Shown in pieces: positions 63,006 to 64,000 of a DNA stretch of 64,000 bases (position 1 is the stretch's first letter; every line of letters starts with the position of its first letter). Source of the DNA: Actinomyces naeslundii (GTDB lineage: Bacteria; Actinomycetota; Actinomycetes; Actinomycetales; Actinomycetaceae); the NCBI RefSeq assembly GCF_001956585.1, contig NZ_MSRR01000023.1, positions 1 through 64,000 of the forward strand, read 5' to 3'. Below the pieces are notes generated by a model, which saw only the letters and a program-made list of their open reading frames with translations, was not told the origin of the DNA and made no database searches. Made by a program: the position numbers and the translations under genes.

Positions 63006-63617
63006 TTAGGCGTTGGCGATGGTCCAGCGGTGGCCGCGGTGCGCGTCCTTCTCAGCCTCGTCCACCAGGGCGACGGCGAAGTCGGCCACGGAGATCTCGC
63101 TGCCTGCGGGCTGGTCGCCGCCCTCGGTGTAGGTGCCGGTGCGCGGCTTGTCGGTGAACTCCGGGGCGGGGGAGAGCAGGGTCCAGTTCAGGGCGCTGCC
63201 GGCCTCGCGGTAGAGGTCGAGGACCTCGGCGAAGGCCAGGGCCTCTGTCTTGTACTCCTCAGGGAACCCGGGGGTGTCCACCAGACGGGTGCCGTCGGGC
63301 GTGAGTAGGGAGCCGGCGCCGCCGACGACGATGAACCGACCGGTAGGGGCGGTGGCGATGAGGGTCCGGTGAGCGTCGATGACGGGCTGGGCGGACTCTC
63401 CGCGACCGGCGGAGACCGTGATGACGGTGGCGTCGGAGCTGTTGATGAGGTCGACCACGGCCTGCGTGTCGGCCAGGGTGAGGGTGACGTCCTGCGTAGC
63501 GCCCTCGGCGTGACGGCCCGAGCGCGAGGCGGAGACGACCTCGTGGCCGCGGCCGGCGGCCTCGGCGACGGTGGCCGAGCCGACCATTCCGGTTCCTCCG
63601 ATGATGGCGATCTTCAT
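63006..63617 (-). CDS. NAD(P)-binding Rossmann-fold reductase (atypical SDR)
   Basis: The 203-residue protein starts MKIAIIGGTGMVGSATVAEAAGRGHEV, the atypical SDR dinucleotide site, and has FIVVGGAGSLLTPDGTRLVDTPGFPEEYKTEALA and NWTLLSPAPEF in the middle, as in NmrA-like and flavin reductase-type proteins (YwnB group). Likely an NAD(P)-dependent sensor or oxidoreductase; the substrate is unknown. ATG 63617 follows AGGAGG by six bases; the long frame to 63878 is not conserved. It diverges from an HxlR gene that probably controls it. Confidence 0.82.
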   Translation of the reverse strand: MKIAIIGGTGMVGSATVAEAAGRGHEVVSASRSGRHAEGATQDVTLTLADTQAVVDLINSSDATVITVSAGRGESAQPVIDAHRTLIATAPTGRFIVVGGAGSLLTPDGTRLVDTPGFPEEYKTEALAFAEVLDLYREAGSALNWTLLSPAPEFTDKPRTGTYTEGGDQPAGSEISVADFAVALVDEAEKDAHRGHRWTIANA

Positions 63618-63705
63618 GACTTCCTCCTGAGCGGGTGAGGTGGCTGGTACGTGAGGCGACGTGTTCGGTGCTTCGCGATGACTTGATGGTATGATCAAGA
63701 TACTG

Positions 63706-63722
63706 AGTACCTCAAAGTAACT
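63706..63722. promoter_or_regulatory. Possible HxlR operator
   Basis: AGTACCTCAAAGTAACT is an imperfect inverted repeat (AGTAC with GTAACT) in the 118-bp gap between the divergent reductase and HxlR genes, 14 bases before the HxlR GTG. Confidence 0.35.
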
Positions 63723-63735
63723 AAGGGAGTGTGTC

Positions 63736-64000
63736 GTGTCACAGGAAGTGGGGCTGGTGGCAGAGCAGGCGGTGCCGGTCACGAGTAGGTCGGGGGTCTC
63801 GGTGCGGACCGACGCCGCCGAGCGCAGCAGCATGGCTGCGAGCCTCGGTGGCGACGCCGCGGTCTTCGACTTCGACATCCTCTCGCCGGCCTGCCCGTCG
63901 CGTACGGTGCTGCGCCATGTCGTCGACCGCTGGACGCCGCTGGTGGTGACGGTCCTGGCCGACGGGCCGAGCCGTTTTGGGCAGCTGCGCGCGCGAGTCG
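63736..64000 (+). CDS. HxlR-family transcriptional regulator (5' part, cut by the window)
   Basis: From GTG 63736, with GGGAG seven bases upstream, the frame stays open to the edge. After ~45 variable residues it reads FDFDILSPACPSRTVLRHVVDRWTPLVVTVLADGPSRFGQLR, the helix-turn-helix start of HxlR with its conserved Cys. HxlR regulators often pair with a divergent NAD(P)-binding reductase and sense reactive aldehydes or oxidants. Confidence 0.85.
   Translation, partial: MSQEVGLVAEQAVPVTSRSGVSVRTDAAERSSMAASLGGDAAVFDFDILSPACPSRTVLRHVVDRWTPLVVTVLADGPSRFGQLRARV

Overview
The window is high-GC actinobacterial chromosome. The gene order rpmH-dnaA-dnaN-recF-dciA-gyrB-gyrA, a DUF3566 gene, a DLW-39 gene between tRNA-Ile and tRNA-Ala, crgA next to a class E sortase, and a pyrophosphate-type PEP carboxykinase together point to Actinomyces (Actinomycetaceae), probably an oral species. 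This assignment rests on gene content and order; no database was searched.

Layout. (1) 1-6.3 kb, plus strand: the end of a membrane protein, trxB, trxA, thrC, a class I/II aminotransferase and a D-Ala-D-Ala ligase-like gene. (2) 6.35-9.65 kb: about 3.3 kb of non-coding, lower-GC DNA carrying fourteen parS centromere sites. One more lies at 3.96 kb and three lie inside parA and parB. (3) 9.7-15.7 kb, minus strand: parB, parA, rsmG, jag/khpB, yidC, yidD, rnpA, rpmH. (4) 15.8-27.7 kb: the replication-origin region with DnaA boxes on both sides of dnaA, then dnaA to gyrA, DUF3566, tRNA-Ile, DLW-39 and tRNA-Ala. (5) 27.8-35.6 kb: a regulator-rich accessory stretch (TetR, XRE, MarR, AraC/GyrI and ArsR-like regulators beside small membrane proteins, an MDR oxidoreductase and an ABC transporter). 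(6) 35.7-44.8 kb: a large surface adhesin with GEVED, SpaA-like and sorting regions, a DUF364 gene, an aldo/keto reductase, a helical membrane protein, cyclophilin, rhomboid protease, crgA and sortase E. (7) 45-50 kb: PPi-type PEPCK and a Dcu-type C4-dicarboxylate transporter, a likely CO2-fixing succinate module. (8) 50.5-59.9 kb: class A PBP, rpsF-ssb-rpsR-rplI, a DUF559-like gene between 85-bp direct repeats, a MATE exporter, a cluster of DnaA-box-like sites and dnaB. (9) 59.9-64 kb: a PadR-controlled ABC transporter, a ThiD-type pyridoxine kinase, an NAD(P)-binding reductase and a divergent HxlR regulator running off the end.

Functionally the window is the chromosome's replication and segregation hub. 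DnaA boxes, the ParA/ParB genes and a compact parS array lie within about 15 kb, so segregation would start at once after origin firing. The parS array is the most unusual element. Most bacteria with chromosomal parS scatter the sites, whereas here fourteen lie in one dedicated 3.2-kb non-coding block, often about 300 bp apart. Two further clusters of DnaA-box-like sequences (before dnaB and between the rhomboid and crgA genes) lie outside the oriC intergenic regions.
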